From assembly GCA_003999685.1 (NCBI GenBank), contig CP021229.1, forward strand, positions 806,001 through 870,000: 64,000 nt of DNA. The letters run 5' to 3'. Source of the DNA: Taiwanofungus camphoratus (Eukaryota; Basidiomycota; Agaricomycetes; Polyporales; Taiwanofungaceae). The position numbers and the translations under genes are program-made. Below the pieces are notes generated by a model. That model saw nothing but the letters and a program-made list of their open reading frames with translations. It ran no database searches and was not told the DNA's origin. Positions 46,181-58,405 of this stretch are shown piece after piece. Numbering within the stretch: the stretch's first letter is position 1; every line of letters starts with the position of its first letter.

Positions 46181-46660
46181 TGTTACCAGGGGGTTCACTC
46201 TGGTAATGCTGCAGAAGCTTAGAGCGGTGTGCAGCAAAGGGTCGAGGAGGAGTGGCAGTGATGACAAGCCACGTCCCTCAGTAGTCTTTAACTACAAGCC
46301 CTATGTAGTCGCGATAGTCTTTACGGGCTTCTTGTGGGTGCAAGAAGATGTGTAAAGAAAAGCGTATATTGGTACTAATGCGTAGTACACTTCGGAATGA
46401 ATGAACAAAGAGAATACAACTAGGGAAACCTCCAGCGGAGGGTCCCCCCTTTATACTGCTACTGCCTACCCCCCCCCCCCCAGGTATAGCTAAGCAGTCC
46501 CCCAGAGACAGCATAAGGTAAGAGGAGTCAGCGGCCTGAAAGTACTTAACTACCATGGCGTAAGTGGGGACGGTCAGCCCATCAGTCAATCTGGGTGAGT
46601 AATGTGTGGAAGGGATACCGCACGTCCATGGTGTGACAAACAAAGGAAAAGAAAAAATGA
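46181..46660 (-). repeat. Left LTR of element A, interrupted by a C-like element
   Basis: Aligns with the right LTR (62513-63020) from TGTTACC to the A-rich run GAAAAAA at about 46651-46657, after which a different sequence begins. Confidence 0.88.
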
Positions 46661-48402
46661 TGATGAGTCCTGTAGCCTTCTGGGCCCTGAATCGCAATTT
46701 TAGGAGCTTTCTAATCCCCTAACCGACCATCCTATGACTCTTCTACAGCCTACGACAGGTGGGATAGGTTCCTATAATATTCCTAATGCCTCCTTTCCTT
46801 CCTAAACCCTTCTAACACCCTACAAAGTCCTGCGAAGTCACACGAGGCGCTATGAGGTTTTGAACGCTAGCCATGAAGTCCCTAACTCCTGCAAAGTCCA
46901 CTATCAGATACTGCCGGCCCTCCCATACTGTTCTATTGGATCTAGGTCCCAGCTACTACATCACTCATCCTGGGCTTAGCTAAGAAGTCTTAGCTAAGTC
47001 TCTCCTAGCTTTTGTGATTGCAGCTACCTCTGACAGGCTCCGAAACGGTCCGAAGTTCCAGAGGCTGGACTTAGGAAGTCTTGCGCACCCATGGGTCTCG
47101 ATCCTATGCCATAAGGTCCTCCTATGGTGCATCCATACAATCCTCCATCCATTTAGGACACCTTCTACCCCGATTAGGCCAAGTCCCGCTGCTAGAAACT
47201 TTGTACGCTCTTAGCCCACTAAGATAGTTGGTCACAGCGCATGGCTGCTCTCGGATAGTCATCCCGCCCTTGTGAATGAACTTGGTCACCTTTCTACCGT
47301 ACGTAGTTCCCCTGTTTCAGTTCCTATTTAGTTCCTATCCTCCTTGTGTTCACTTTGGAGCCCATGCGCTGTAGTACACATTTCGGACTCGTAAGGATCA
47401 CTTCGCGCAAGAATAGTTCACCTTATGCTACCCTATTTAGTCAGAGGTAGTTTACTATGTACGAGAGAGATCCCTCAGTGCACGCTTCTCCCCTTTGGAA
47501 TACAAGCTCCCCTGTAGCTCCGATCTCAGAAAGTGCCATGAGTACAACCTTAGGAATGGTCCTAGGCCCCTAAGTCTCCACCCCAGCTCCATTTCAGTAT
47601 CTTTGAACTACGTCTATGCTCACAATATATCTATGAACCACGTTTACACTTCCCAAACTACGCACTACGATCCACAAAGTCACCGTGACTTCGCGCCCTT
47701 CAGCACCTCTTATAGCACCTATCCGGTGGGCCTCTGCCTTAGTTATACCCTTAGGCTCACGTTGCGTCATCCCTACATCCTACGAATAGCCCTACGACTC
47801 TCCTATAGCCTTCATTTCAGGTCATAGTACATCTCCCTACACCCTCGTACTCTCCGACCTATGCCTCAAAGTCAACAAACACTTCGGAGCTTCCAGCAAC
47901 CTTATTCTCCCATTCCTATTCCAAGTATTAGCTCTCTGAACCATTCGACCTCTTCTACAGGTCTCCTATGCTAGCCAAATCTTGCCTACCTCGCTCTAAC
48001 AAGCCTCTAAGCCTTACACCTTTTAGCTAACTCTAGTTAAAGACTTCGCAGCAGTCTCATACCCTCTGCCGCTTAGTTGAAGCTATATTCTATTGGCTTA
48101 TTGCTCCCTAACTCCATACAGCCTACGAAGTCAGCTCGTGCGCTTTAGCTAAAACTTCAACGGACTTCGCAGAACTTCGAAGGACTTTGTGCACTTCGGA
48201 GGGCCTCACAAGGCCTTAGGGATTGTATAGCACTTAGGAACAAGATCCTGTCATGCAGGACCCTTGGCCCCTTACTCCCTCACTTACAAAAACAAGACAT
48301 ACAGGTTGTAGCTCCTCCCCTCACATCCCCATAGTTCACACACTACCTCCCAGCCACGTTGTGGAGCACTCTCTAGGTACCAGGGTCCCCTAGGTTGTAT
48401 CA
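46661..48402 (-). mobile_element. C-like LTR element at the left end of A
   Basis: Runs from TGATGAGTCCTG to GTTGTATCA (TG...CA). On the minus strand it begins TGATACAACCTAGGGG, as C does at 51126 (TGATACGACCTAGGGA). It shares a block ending GAGTAAGGGGCC...TCCTGC..GACAGGATCTT, and both end in a similar way. The middle is different, being rich in CTTCG and CCTA runs. No coding region. Probably a solo LTR of a related subfamily; no clear target duplication. Confidence 0.5.
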
Positions 48403-48419
48403 ACGTAAACTCGGTTTTT

Positions 48420-50680
48420 GTATAAAATTAGTCCCTCCTGAATGTCCCAGTCTGTCAGTTTTGTGTGCGCAAAGCCTGTGCCCTTGAATGGCGGTACCTT
48501 CCCCCGTCTTAAAGCGTCAATCGTCTCGATGACCATCCTGTCACGACTATGACATTCATGTATCTTTTCGATGATTGTGGTGTTGGTGGCATTGACAAAG
48601 AGGTCTGTTGGCAGCAGGATGACACCTTCATTGTCATGCTCCCCACCAGGGTGGTCAGGTCGCCGGGAGAGTGTGTCGGCGACTATAAGTCGACTGCCTT
48701 TGTTGTTTAGTAGTTGCAGGTCAAATTGCGACAGGAATAACTGCCATCAGGCCTGGCATCGGTTGAGCCGTTGTGCTTCTTGGAAATAGGTGAGGTTCTT
48801 GTGGTCAGTGATCACCATGACTGGGTGTCCACTTCCCTCAAGGTGGTGGTGCCATTCCTCAAGTGCTCAGACAATGGCCAGCAGCTCTCTGTCATATACT
48901 TGGTAATTCCGCTTTGCCTCTTTCAGGCTCTTTGAGAGGAAAGTGATAGGGTGTAGCCACCCTTCTTTATTGAGTTGTTGAAGCACCGCACTGGTGGCTA
49001 CCAGAGAGGCATTGGCCTCAATGGTGAAAGGTTTGGATGGGTCAGGCATGCGTAGGATTGGCATGCTCTGGAAACACTGTTTGAGCTCATCAAAGGCTTC
49101 CTGGCAGGCTTCGGTCCAGTCCCACTCCACACACTTCTTCTTGATCACATTCAAGGGGTGAGCGATGTGGGAGAAGTTGTAGATGAAGCGTCGGTAGTAG
49201 TTGACGAGGCCCATGAGTCATTCTACATCCTTGACCTTGATAGGAATGGGCCAATCTGCGATTTCTGCCAATTTGTCCTTGTCCATGTGCACCTGTCCAG
49301 GTGAGATGGTCATTCCCAAGAAGTCAACTTTGATGACATCGAATGCGCATTTCTCTGACTTTACAAATAGGTCCCATTCCTGCAGCCGCTGTAGGACATG
49401 TCTGGTTCATTCCTGGTGGGCTTTCATGTTGTCAGAGAAAATGAGGATGTTGTTCATATAGATCGTGATCCACCCCTCAGCCAGCATGTCCTGGAATGCA
49501 TCATTCATCATTTGCTGGAACCTGGCCAGCGAATTGCACATCCCGAAGAACATGACAGTGGATTCAATGATCTTGTCCTGGTTTCCATGTTTTACTATGA
49601 ATGCTCCTTTCCATTGATCACCTTCCCTGATCCAGATGTTGTTGTACTCATTTTGGAGGTCCAATTTAGTGAACACAGTGGCTTTTTGAAGCCTGTCAAT
49701 TAGCTCTTCTATGAGGGGTAGGGGATAGGTGTCTTTGATCGTGCCTTTGTTCAGGTATCGGTAGTCCTGGCATGGGCGTAAGGTACCATCCTTCTTTTTG
49801 ACGAAAAAGGCTGAGGACACCATAGGTGAGTTCGATTCCCAGAGATAGCCCTTGGCCAGGTTCTCTTCCAGGAATTTGTCCATCGCCGCCTGCTCCTTTG
49901 GTGACAAAGAAATTACGGCGCATTTCCTGAGGACAAAGTCTGGCCTTAACTCAATGACATGGTCCCAGGGCTTGGATTCTGGGAACCAGTTAGAGGCCTC
50001 CTTTTCAAACAACCATTTATAGTCCCACAGGTACTCTGGGATGAGATCTTCTATGGACGGGGGTGGGTCCATGGGGATCACCAATTTCATGGGCTCCTGG
50101 GTGTTCTATACCACACGTGGAGAGTCAGAGAAGTGTGTCAATCGGTTGAGCCCCACTTGCTGGGGCTTTAGGGTCTGCAGCAGCCCGTCTTCGCATGTGA
50201 GCGGCTGCTCTTTCTGTTGAAAAATCCCCAGAACCCCTTCTCCTTGTGTGTAAGCACACAGTATATCTGAAAGCTCATCATCATCTTCGTGAATGGAAGC
50301 TCAGCACAGGGGAATTCTGTCCGTGGTGGGTTGGCTCATGATCCAGGCATAGTATCCTTGCCATTCTGTGAGTCGAGCTTGGTCAATTTCAAGTGTTCCC
50401 TCTACCCAGTCAATGCGTGGGTTGACTTGTGCGAGCTAGGGGTTGCTGAGCACAACATCGAGTGTTCCAATGTTTGAGACGTAAAAGTTGGTTGGAATGT
50501 CATTTCCTTCTAATTGTATACTTCCTTCAACTCGGTGGGTAATCGGTCCCCCCTTGTTTGTAGAGCCATCAATGGTGGTTGAGGTTACTGTCCTGGAGAG
50601 TGGTCGAGTGGGGAGTCCCCACTTTTTTACGAAGTCGGGGTGAATTAGGTTGGCATCAGCCCCACTATCCAACAAGGGGC
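48420..50680 (-). mobile_element. pol region of element A (PR, RT, RNase H)
   Basis: Minus-strand blocks in order: protease (LDSGADANLIHPDFVKKWG), reverse transcriptase (CAVISLSPKEQAAMDKFLEE, KKDGTLRPCQDYRYLN, TVFTKLDLQNEYNNI, FFGMCNSLARFQQMMND), the connection (GLVNYYRRFIYNFSHIAHPL) and RNase H ([43 protein letters not shown]). Order PR-RT-RH is that of gypsy/Metaviridae. Fossil copy. Confidence 0.85.
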
Positions 50681-51365
50681 ATGCTGCGATGGCTTTCTCT
50701 CCTACTACAATGTAACCTGGTAAATAAAGTGTATTGCGCTTGCACGTTGATGTGCACTATAGCACTCCAACCCCTACAGGGTTCGACCTAGAGAAGCTGA
50801 AAGGCTATAGTACTAGTTAGTGTGGAGGGGAGAGTCAGCAGCAAAGGGTTCCCGGTCTCAAATGGGTTGAGAGATGTCTACGAAGGTCTTCAATGACCTA
50901 CAATGTGCGTCGTGGCTGTTTGACGTAGCTTCGATGCGCTACAATGCTGTACTATACTAAGGAGAGGCTTAAACGTGAGGACTTAGCTGATACACAGCCC
51001 TTCAATTACTGTAGAAGGCGGACTTGGGTTAGAGAGAGATGCTAGTGCAACCCTTCAATGTGACTCGAAGGTGGACGTAAGACTGAACGCAACTCTTCGG
51101 TGAATGTCAAAGACGGACAAGACGCTGATACGACCTAGGGAGTCCTGAACTGAGGGGATGAACCTAGGGAGTAGGTCCGACGTGTCCCAATGAGTAGGGA
51201 GAGAGCTAAAGTGGTGGGGTACCTGTGAAGGATACCAGAGGAAAAGGTAAGTGAAGGGACACGACAGAAAAACTACCTAGACCACTGTCAGGGGCCTAAA
51301 AGTCTAGTGTGTGCAGAGGAGTAAGGGGCCAATGAATCCTGCACGACAGGATCTTATGCTGAGGT

Positions 51366-51907
51366 TGATACAATTTCTTTTATCGCATATCTTATCGGTC
51401 GGACCTCGGACCGGTCCCATGACCTTTCGCTTCTAGGACGGGCCTCGAGTAGGCCCAGCTTCTTCACGCAGCACCTTGACTCATTGTTGCTTACGGTACG
51501 GGCCCCGGTTACTCATGGACTCTGACTCATATCGGGCCCCGCTTACACATTCCGTCTTACGCTTACTGATTGCTAATACGGCCCGATGACTCATATCGCC
51601 TTACTTACGCTTACTCATGCTGATTCTTAGACCACGTGCCATGGTCCGTGCGCAGAGTAGAATACGTATATAAGGCCCTGTACTTTGTAGGTCGGACCTT
51701 AAGTTCGATCTGGTTACCAAGTAGCTAGTCACCACTAGCAATCTTATACTCGTATCTTGCGACCTCTTGCTTCGTACCTGAGTACTCGCTCGACTCTATC
51801 GACTTCGCCAGGAGGACATACGCAGTGTCCATAAAGCCTCACTACTATCCCTAGTAGCCAGGTCCTCACGTTCGAGGCTTTCCGGTCGTTGATACCAGCT
51901 TGTATCA
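51366..51907 (+). repeat. 5' LTR of B (542 bp)
   Basis: TGATACAATTTC ... CCAGCTTGTATCA. A TATATAAGGCCCTG stretch at about 51668-51681 looks like the promoter TATA region. Near-identical to 57864-58405. Confidence 0.95.
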
Positions 51908-52233
51908 AAAGATCGAACTTACGCTAAGTCACCCCTAGTCTTATCTAGTAGGGCTAACCGTTAGACACCACATCTACCATCGAGACAGTCGACCCCACCG
52001 CTTGGGGATTGCCGACTCAAGTAAACGACGTGCCACTTCTGTACGATCGTCTTCGTTGGACTTTTGTTGACCAGAACCTCGATCCGATCTACCCGAACTC
52101 TCCACTAGCGTGGGCAGGGACAATTTCGAATTGACAAGCACAGGAGAAATTAGCCTCCTACCTCAGACGTAACCCTCCGCCAGACGGAAGAGACCCAGCT
52201 GGTTTCTTTCCCGCATCGATACCTTCAACACCG

Positions 52234-53331
52234 TTGATAGCCACTCCGACCACTCCCACCTTCCCATCACTTCCTTCCACACCCGTAACACCTACCACCC
52301 CTACCACGATGGCTACTATCGCAACAATGACCAGGGCGGAGCTTGAAGCGCTCATAGCGCACCTTTCGGCGCAACAGCAACAAGGGAGTCGACCCCTTAA
52401 GCTCGACATTCCTGCACCGGAGCCGTTCACCGGGCAAGAAGAGGATCTGGAGCATTTCCTCCAGAGGGTGGAGCACTACCTCACTGCCACCAACAATCAA
52501 GGGTTAAGCGATGATGCAAAGATCGCTTACACAGTCGCTCTCATGAAGGGAGGGCAGGACGCACGTATCTGGCGCGATACGTTTTACGAACGGGCCGCGG
52601 GAGGGCATGCTCTCTACGCTAGCTGGGACGTATTCAAGGCGAGCTTGCGACTCGCGTTCCCCAAGCACGAAGGAGTCCAGAGGGCTCACCAGGTGCTAAT
52701 GGAGTTGCCGGCCAAGCAACTAAACAAGAAGACCAGGGTCAGTACAAAGATGTACGTGGAGAGGTTCCGACTCCTGGCAGAGAAGGCCAAGTTAAAGGAC
52801 GCTTTCACAAGCCTCCAAGGCCAACGCACCGAAAACGATTACCCCACGCTGAGGGCAATCTTCATCAAAGGTCTGGACCGTCAGATCTACACGACACTCG
52901 CGGGCCGCACCAATACAGAACGACCCAACTCCATGGAGAAATGGTACGCCGATGTTCTTCACCTCGACGCCATCTACAGAGGGATCAACCAAACCCTCTT
53001 CGCCACTACCGACGTCGACTACGGCGAACCCATGGAGGTGGACGCACTCGTTACCCCACGTCCCACACCGTTCACCAAGAAGTGGGAGGACGGATGCAAC
53101 CTTAGCGAGAAGGAAAGGAAGTACCACATGGACAATTGTCTATGTTTCTACTGCCACAAGGGAGGACACGCGGTGCACAGGTGTCCAAAGAAGATGGCCA
53201 AGACAGGCCAAAGGAATACCTCGAAGGAACCCGAGGCGCGATCCCCCATGGATTTCCGCTCGTACATCAAGACGCTCTCATCGGATGAGAAGAGGGCGAT
53301 GTTCAAGGAGTTAGGAACAGAGGATTTTTAA
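52234..53331 (+). mobile_element. gag region of B
   Basis: A Thr/Pro-rich start, then capsid-type sequence (EPFTGQEEDLEHFLQRVEHY, WRDTFYERAAGG, FKASLRLAFP) and a CCHC knuckle CFYCHKGGHAVHRC (C-x2-C-x4-H-x4-C) near residue 310. Typical Retrotrans_gag layout, about 365 residues. Confidence 0.9.
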
Positions 53332-53399
53332 AGGGGCAGGGTGAGCCAACGCAACCACTGCCCGTATCCATTTCACTGTCCTGTGTTGTACTTGTAGTC

Positions 53400-56300
53400 C
53401 GGAATGACAGAGCTCTTCACATTCCGATTACTGTGGGACGAAAAGCCGTCGAAGCCCACGCCTTTATCGATAGTGGCGCATCGGGAATATTCGTGCATCA
53501 CGATTTGTTAAGGAACACAAGCTACGGACTGAGGCGCTACCACACCCAATACCGGTGTTCAACGTGGACGGCACTGCCAACAAGCAAGCGCTCATTAACA
53601 GACGAGCCTTGCTATCATACAAAATCGGGAACGAGCCCCGGTTTGTCAAAGCATACGTGGCCAGTATAGGAAACGAAGACGTCATCTTCAGACATACATG
53701 GCTCAAACTTGAGAACCCCAGTATTGACTGGAAGGGAGGTCGTGTGGAACTAAAGCACCGCATGACCCTGCAAGAATCTCGAGAGTGGAAGAAGGGGATC
53801 ATCGCGCAACGGGTAGCGCGACTGGAGCTGAAGAAACTAGCCGAACGAGAACAGGAAGAAGCCCTGGATCCCATGCTAGACTATGAGGTAGACTGGTCAG
53901 CACCCCCTTGTCCACAGGTAGCGGCATTCCTCGCTGAAAGAAACAAACGCCTCAAGCAACAATGGCAGCCCACCATTGAGGAGGTAGAGGACGAAGGAGA
54001 CTTCGAGGTGATCGACATGTCTCCTGTCTTACCAACGACAGAAATGTCTAGGCAGACCGCACGCCGCGACATCCCAGTCTCACCCCTGGTAGAAGAATCG
54101 GTCAACGGTATCACATTGGATCTGGCGATGGAAACGATCGACGATGATGAACTGGTCATAGCGTTCATCGAAGGAGACAATCGAATCACGACATATGGAT
54201 GGGACTCATACCCAGCGTATCGAGATGCCCCGCTCACGGAAAAGGAGTACCCTCTCGAAGGAACCTATCGTCATCTCGGAAACGGTCTTATCTGGCAGGT
54301 CACGCACGACATCGGTCGACTCACCACGTCCACGGAACTCGCTATCAAGGAACACGCCAAGAAAGAGGAGAAACCAATCACGGAACTCGTTCCTGAGTAC
54401 CTCCATGATCTCCTCCCGGTGTTCGACAAAGCCAAGGCAGCAAGGCTCCCCCAGCATTCGGAGTTCGACCATGAGATAAATCTCAAGCCGGATTTTAAGG
54501 ACTTCAAACAGACGACATATTCTCTTAACCGGGATCAACGAGCGGAACTGGACAAGTTCCTCGAAGAGAATATAGAGAAGGGGTACATCCGACCGTCCAA
54601 ATCGCCACTCGCAAGCCCGTTCTTCTTCGTGGATAAGAAAGACGGCAGGTACCAACCATGCCAGGACTACAGGGAACTCAACGAGGGAACGATCAAGGAC
54701 AGATACCCTCTTCCCCTCGTAACGGAACTCCTGGAACGCCTCAACAACGCCACAATCTTTACAAAGATGGACCTTCGTCAGGGATACAACAACCTTCGTA
54801 TCAAGGAAGGTGACAAATGAAAGGCGGCATTCGGGGTTCCAGCAGCTGGAGAAGGACCTCCCTCGTTCTACAAACCCCTGGTAATGTTCTTCGGAATGTG
54901 CAACTCACCGGCGACATTCCAACGGATGATGAACACGGTCTTCGCAGACATGCTCAAGGAAGGATGGTTGGCAATCTATATGGATGACATCCTTATCTAC
55001 TCGACGGACCCCGAAGAGCATAAGAAGCGAACACGGCGAGTTATCGAACGACTTCGAGATACCAATCTGTATCTCAAACCGGAGAAATGCAAATTCGACG
55101 TGCAAGAAGTCGAATTCTTAGGCATGATCATCAGACCCAGACAACTTGCCATGGACCCAGTCAAGGTAGCTGGCATCAAGGACTGGCCGATACCTAAGAA
55201 CCTCAGGGAGGTTCGGTCATTCATCGGATTTGGGAACTTCTACCGCCGGTTCATACATCGCTTCTCGCATCTGGCTCAACCTCTGGTCTCGCTTACGCGA
55301 AAGGACGTTAAATGGCATTGGGATGATGAACAGCAGGAAGCTTTTGAGGCATTGAAGAAAGCCTTCCTGGAACAACCGGTCTTACAGATGCCTGACCCGG
55401 AGAAGCCGTTCGCATTGGAAACGGATGCATCGAAGTTCGCCACGGGTGCCGTCCTCAGGCAAAAGGACGACAACGGTGATTGGCATCCATGTGGTTATAT
55501 TTCCCAGAGCATGACGCCAGCGGAACAAAATTATGACGTCTATGACCAAGAACTCATGGGTGTCATGAGGGGACTCAACGAATGGAGTCACCTCCTCATC
55601 GGAAGCCCGTACCCAGTCACAATTTATAGCAACCACAAGAATCTGACGTACTGGAAGACAGCACGGAATCTGAATCGAAGGCAAGCGCGATGGGCTCTTC
55701 GCTTGTCCGAATTCAATTACAGGTTAATTTATGTCCCGGGCACGCAAATGGTGCAAAGCGACGCGCTCTCCCGACGCCCCGACCACGACGACGGTTCATC
55801 AGACAACCAGGATGTAACCGTCCTACCAGACAAGGTATGGGCAGCAGCAATCGACACGAGTCTCAGGGCTTCTATCGCGGAAGCATGCGTAAATGACTCG
55901 GTGTATACGGAAGGGATGCGCAATGCACAAAATGGCTCAAACGACCACTGGACAATTCGAGATGGGGACCTCCTTTATGATAATCAGGTATATATTCCCC
56001 TGGACGAGGACCTCTGACGACAAACGGTCTCGAATTACCATGACCTCCCCTCCGCTGGCCACCCTGGAATTCAGAAGACTCTCTCGTCTATACGACGAGA
56101 CTACTGGTGGCCTGGAATGGCTGACTTTGTCACGCGATACGTCAAAGGTTGCGGCACTTGCCAGCAAATGAAAGTTAACACGCACCCCACCCGACCGGCC
56201 CTCCTCCCGATCAAATCCGCGCAGCACGCCACTCCGTTCAGCACATTCTGCTGCAATTTCATTACGGATTTGCCAACTTCAGAGGGCTATGATTCAATTT

Positions 56301-57295
56301 TGGTCGTTGTGGACCACGACCTTATGAAGGGGGTAATTTTCATTCCATGCAACAAAACGATTGACGCATCAGGAACAGCCGAGGCATTATATCGCGAGGT
56401 ATACAAGTGGTTTGGTCTTCCGGACAAGATCATTAGCGATCGAGGACCACAATTTGCATCAAAGGTATTCCAGGAGCTCTGCCGTATGACTGGAGTCAAG
56501 TCGGCCATGAGCACAGCGTTCCACCCTCAAACGGATGGAGAAACGGAACGAGTCAACCAGGAACTGGAAATCTATCTGCGATGTTTCACGAGCAACAACC
56601 CGGACAATTGGTCGTCGCTGCTGGGCTCAGCACAATTCGCTCACAACTCACGTGAGCATTCGACAATTAAGGCGTCACCCTTCAAGGTCATGATGGGCTA
56701 TGAACCTCGAGGGATTCCCGTCGTACATCCCGGATCGGACACACCGGGCGCCGCTTATCGACTGTGGAACTTGCAGAAAATTCGGGAAGACGCACACTCA
56801 GCAATGGAGCTAGCACAGGCGGTGTTAGCAAGACGCGTGAAACCCAAGGGAACGGGTTTCCGCAAAGGACAAAAGGTATGGCTGGACTCACGAAATCTAA
56901 AGCTGCCATACCCGACGAGGAAGTTGGCTCCCAAGCACGAGGGCCCCTTCAAAATCACGGACGTTCTAGGACCGGTGTCTTACAAGCTGAAACTCCTGAC
57001 GACATGGCGAGTGCACCCCGTTTTCCATGCCGCACTTCTTTCGCCATACACCAAGACAGACACGCATGGTCCCAACTACACGGAACCACCATCAGAGCTT
57101 ATCAGCGGCGAAGATAACTACGAAGTCGAAGCTCTGGTTGGACATCGTGAGAATCGCCGAAGGAATCGCCGAGAGTATCGAGTCAGGTGGAAAGGTTACT
57201 CATCCACCGATGACTCATGGGAACCAGAAGAGAACTTAGCTGGTACTGCGGACGAGCTGCTAAATGCATATAAGCAGCGCAAGGAATTACGATGA
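53400..57295 (+). mobile_element. pol region of B (PR, RT, RNase H, INT, chromodomain)
   Basis: Blocks in order: protease AHAFIDSGASGIFVHHDLL near 53455; reverse transcriptase from about 54400 (LPQHSEFDHEINLK, DKKDGRYQPCQDYRELNEG, FGMCNSPATFQRMMN, YMDDILIYS); RNase H about 55350-55760 (FALETDASKFATGAVL, VYDQELMGVMRGLNEW). Then integrase about 56030-56960 (ITDLPTSEGYDSILVVVDH, DKIISDRGPQFASKVF, HPQTDGETERVNQELE), and a C-terminal chromodomain about 57110-57270 (YRVRWKGYSSTDDSWEPEEN). The order RT-RH-INT-chromodomain defines a chromovirus (Metaviridae). Broken copy. Confidence 0.92.
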
Positions 57296-57589
57296 GTGAA
57301 AAGGAGTCGCACGTTCACCCCACTCATCATCCGCATGTCTCAGTCAAACAGTCCTTCGTCATTGTTCACTTGTTACGGTCCATGCTACCTCTGCAGTAGC
57401 ACTTATCACTCGCACAGGACGTGCCCCGACTACAAATGTCTCCGCTGTAGTCGCCCGTTGCCTGGGCACCTTACGCGCGAATGCACCGCCGTCAATTACG
57501 CATTTGCCAATGACCTGGTACCGCCATATCATCCAGAGTGGTTCCTGCATGTCGTTAAACTGCGAGGGAACGACCGTGCACGTCGTTAA
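57296..57589 (+). CDS. Small zinc-knuckle frame downstream of B's chromodomain
   Basis: A 97-codon frame follows the pol region directly. It carries two consecutive zinc-knuckle-like motifs: CYLCSSTYHSHRTC (C-x2-C-x4-H-x4-C) and CLRCSRPLPGHLTREC (C-x2-C-x6-H-x4-C). It then reads PPYHPEWFLHVVKL. Similar Cys/His frames occur near gypsy elements in other basidiomycetes, from memory. Whether it is expressed, and how, cannot be seen; it could be an extra nucleic-acid-binding protein of the element. Confidence 0.5.
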   Translation: MKRSRTFTPLIIRMSQSNSPSSLFTCYGPCYLCSSTYHSHRTCPDYKCLRCSRPLPGHLTRECTAVNYAFANDLVPPYHPEWFLHVVKLRGNDRARR

Positions 57590-57863
57590 ACTACAACGTA
57601 CGACCGACATGTCGTAAAACTGTAAAGTTCGAGCTGAAAGGATGCTCACGGTTGGAGGGGTCATCCCCTATGGGTTCAAGGGTCATCCCTTATCGGTCGC
57701 GGTGAAACACCCGCTCGTCACTTCCAGGAAAGTTTTTCAAGTTCATCCTCGGAAGTTCGTCAAGTTCGTCGATGGTCGTCAAAGTTCGGCTCGGAGAGAC
57801 TCGACGCATCCCCATTGGAGTTTAGTTGATTGACCAGGCGTTCAATCATAAGTAGGGGGGTAA

Positions 57864-58405
57864 TGATACAATTTCTTTTATCGCATATCTTATCGGTCGG
57901 ACCTCGGACCGGTCCCATGATCTTTCGCTTCTAGGACGGGCCTCGGGTAGGCCCAGCTTCTTCACGCAGCGCCTTGACTCATTGCTGCTTACGGTACGGG
58001 CCCCGGTTACTCATGGACTCTGACTTATATCGGGCCCCGCTTACACATTCCGTCTTACGCTTACTGATTGCTAATACGGCCCGATGACTCATATCGCCTT
58101 ACTTACGCTTACTCATGCTGATTCTTAGACCACGTGCCATGGTCCGTGCGCAGAGTAGAATACGTATATAAGGCCCTGTACTTTGTAGGTCGGACCTTAA
58201 GTTCGATCTGGTTACCAAGTAGCTAGTCACCACTAGCAATCTTATACTCGTATCTTGCGACCTCTCGCTTCGTACCTGAGTACTCGCTCGACTCTATCGA
58301 CTTCGCCAGAAGGACATACGCAGTGTCCATAAAGCCTCACTACTATCCCTAGTAGCCAGGTCCTCACGTTCGAGGCTTTCCGGTCGTTGATACCAGCTTG
58401 TATCA
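57864..58405 (+). repeat. 3' LTR of B (542 bp)
   Basis: Same length and ends as the 5' LTR, followed by the target duplication GAGGT. Preceded by a purine-rich tract. Confidence 0.95.

Larger units (their letters stand above)
51366..58405 (+). mobile_element. Chromovirus-type gypsy retrotransposon B, young
   Basis: 7040 bp between perfect 5-bp duplications GAGGT (51361-51365 and 58406-58410). The two LTRs are both 542 bp, begin TGATACAA, end TTGTATCA, and differ at about seven positions by eye (about 1.3 percent), so the insertion is recent. Parts in order: gag, protease, reverse transcriptase, RNase H, integrase, chromodomain, then a small zinc-knuckle frame and a polypurine tract (AAGTAGGGGGG) just before the right LTR. 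All parts are present; the pol region has about three breaks, so this copy looks nearly whole but not functional. Confidence 0.95.

Noticed and set aside
46740-48300. CTTCG/CCTA-rich stretch considered as a possible gene
   Set aside because: The open frames are short and repetitive; the ends and similarity to C fit a non-coding LTR-type element better.
50757-50812. tRNA or Pol III box-B-like string (GGGTTCGACC) at the edge of element D
   Set aside because: The flanking sequence does not fold into a cloverleaf and no matching A box is present.
52952-53314. 120-codon frame inside the gag region of B
   Set aside because: It is an alternative-frame shadow of gag with no motif of its own.
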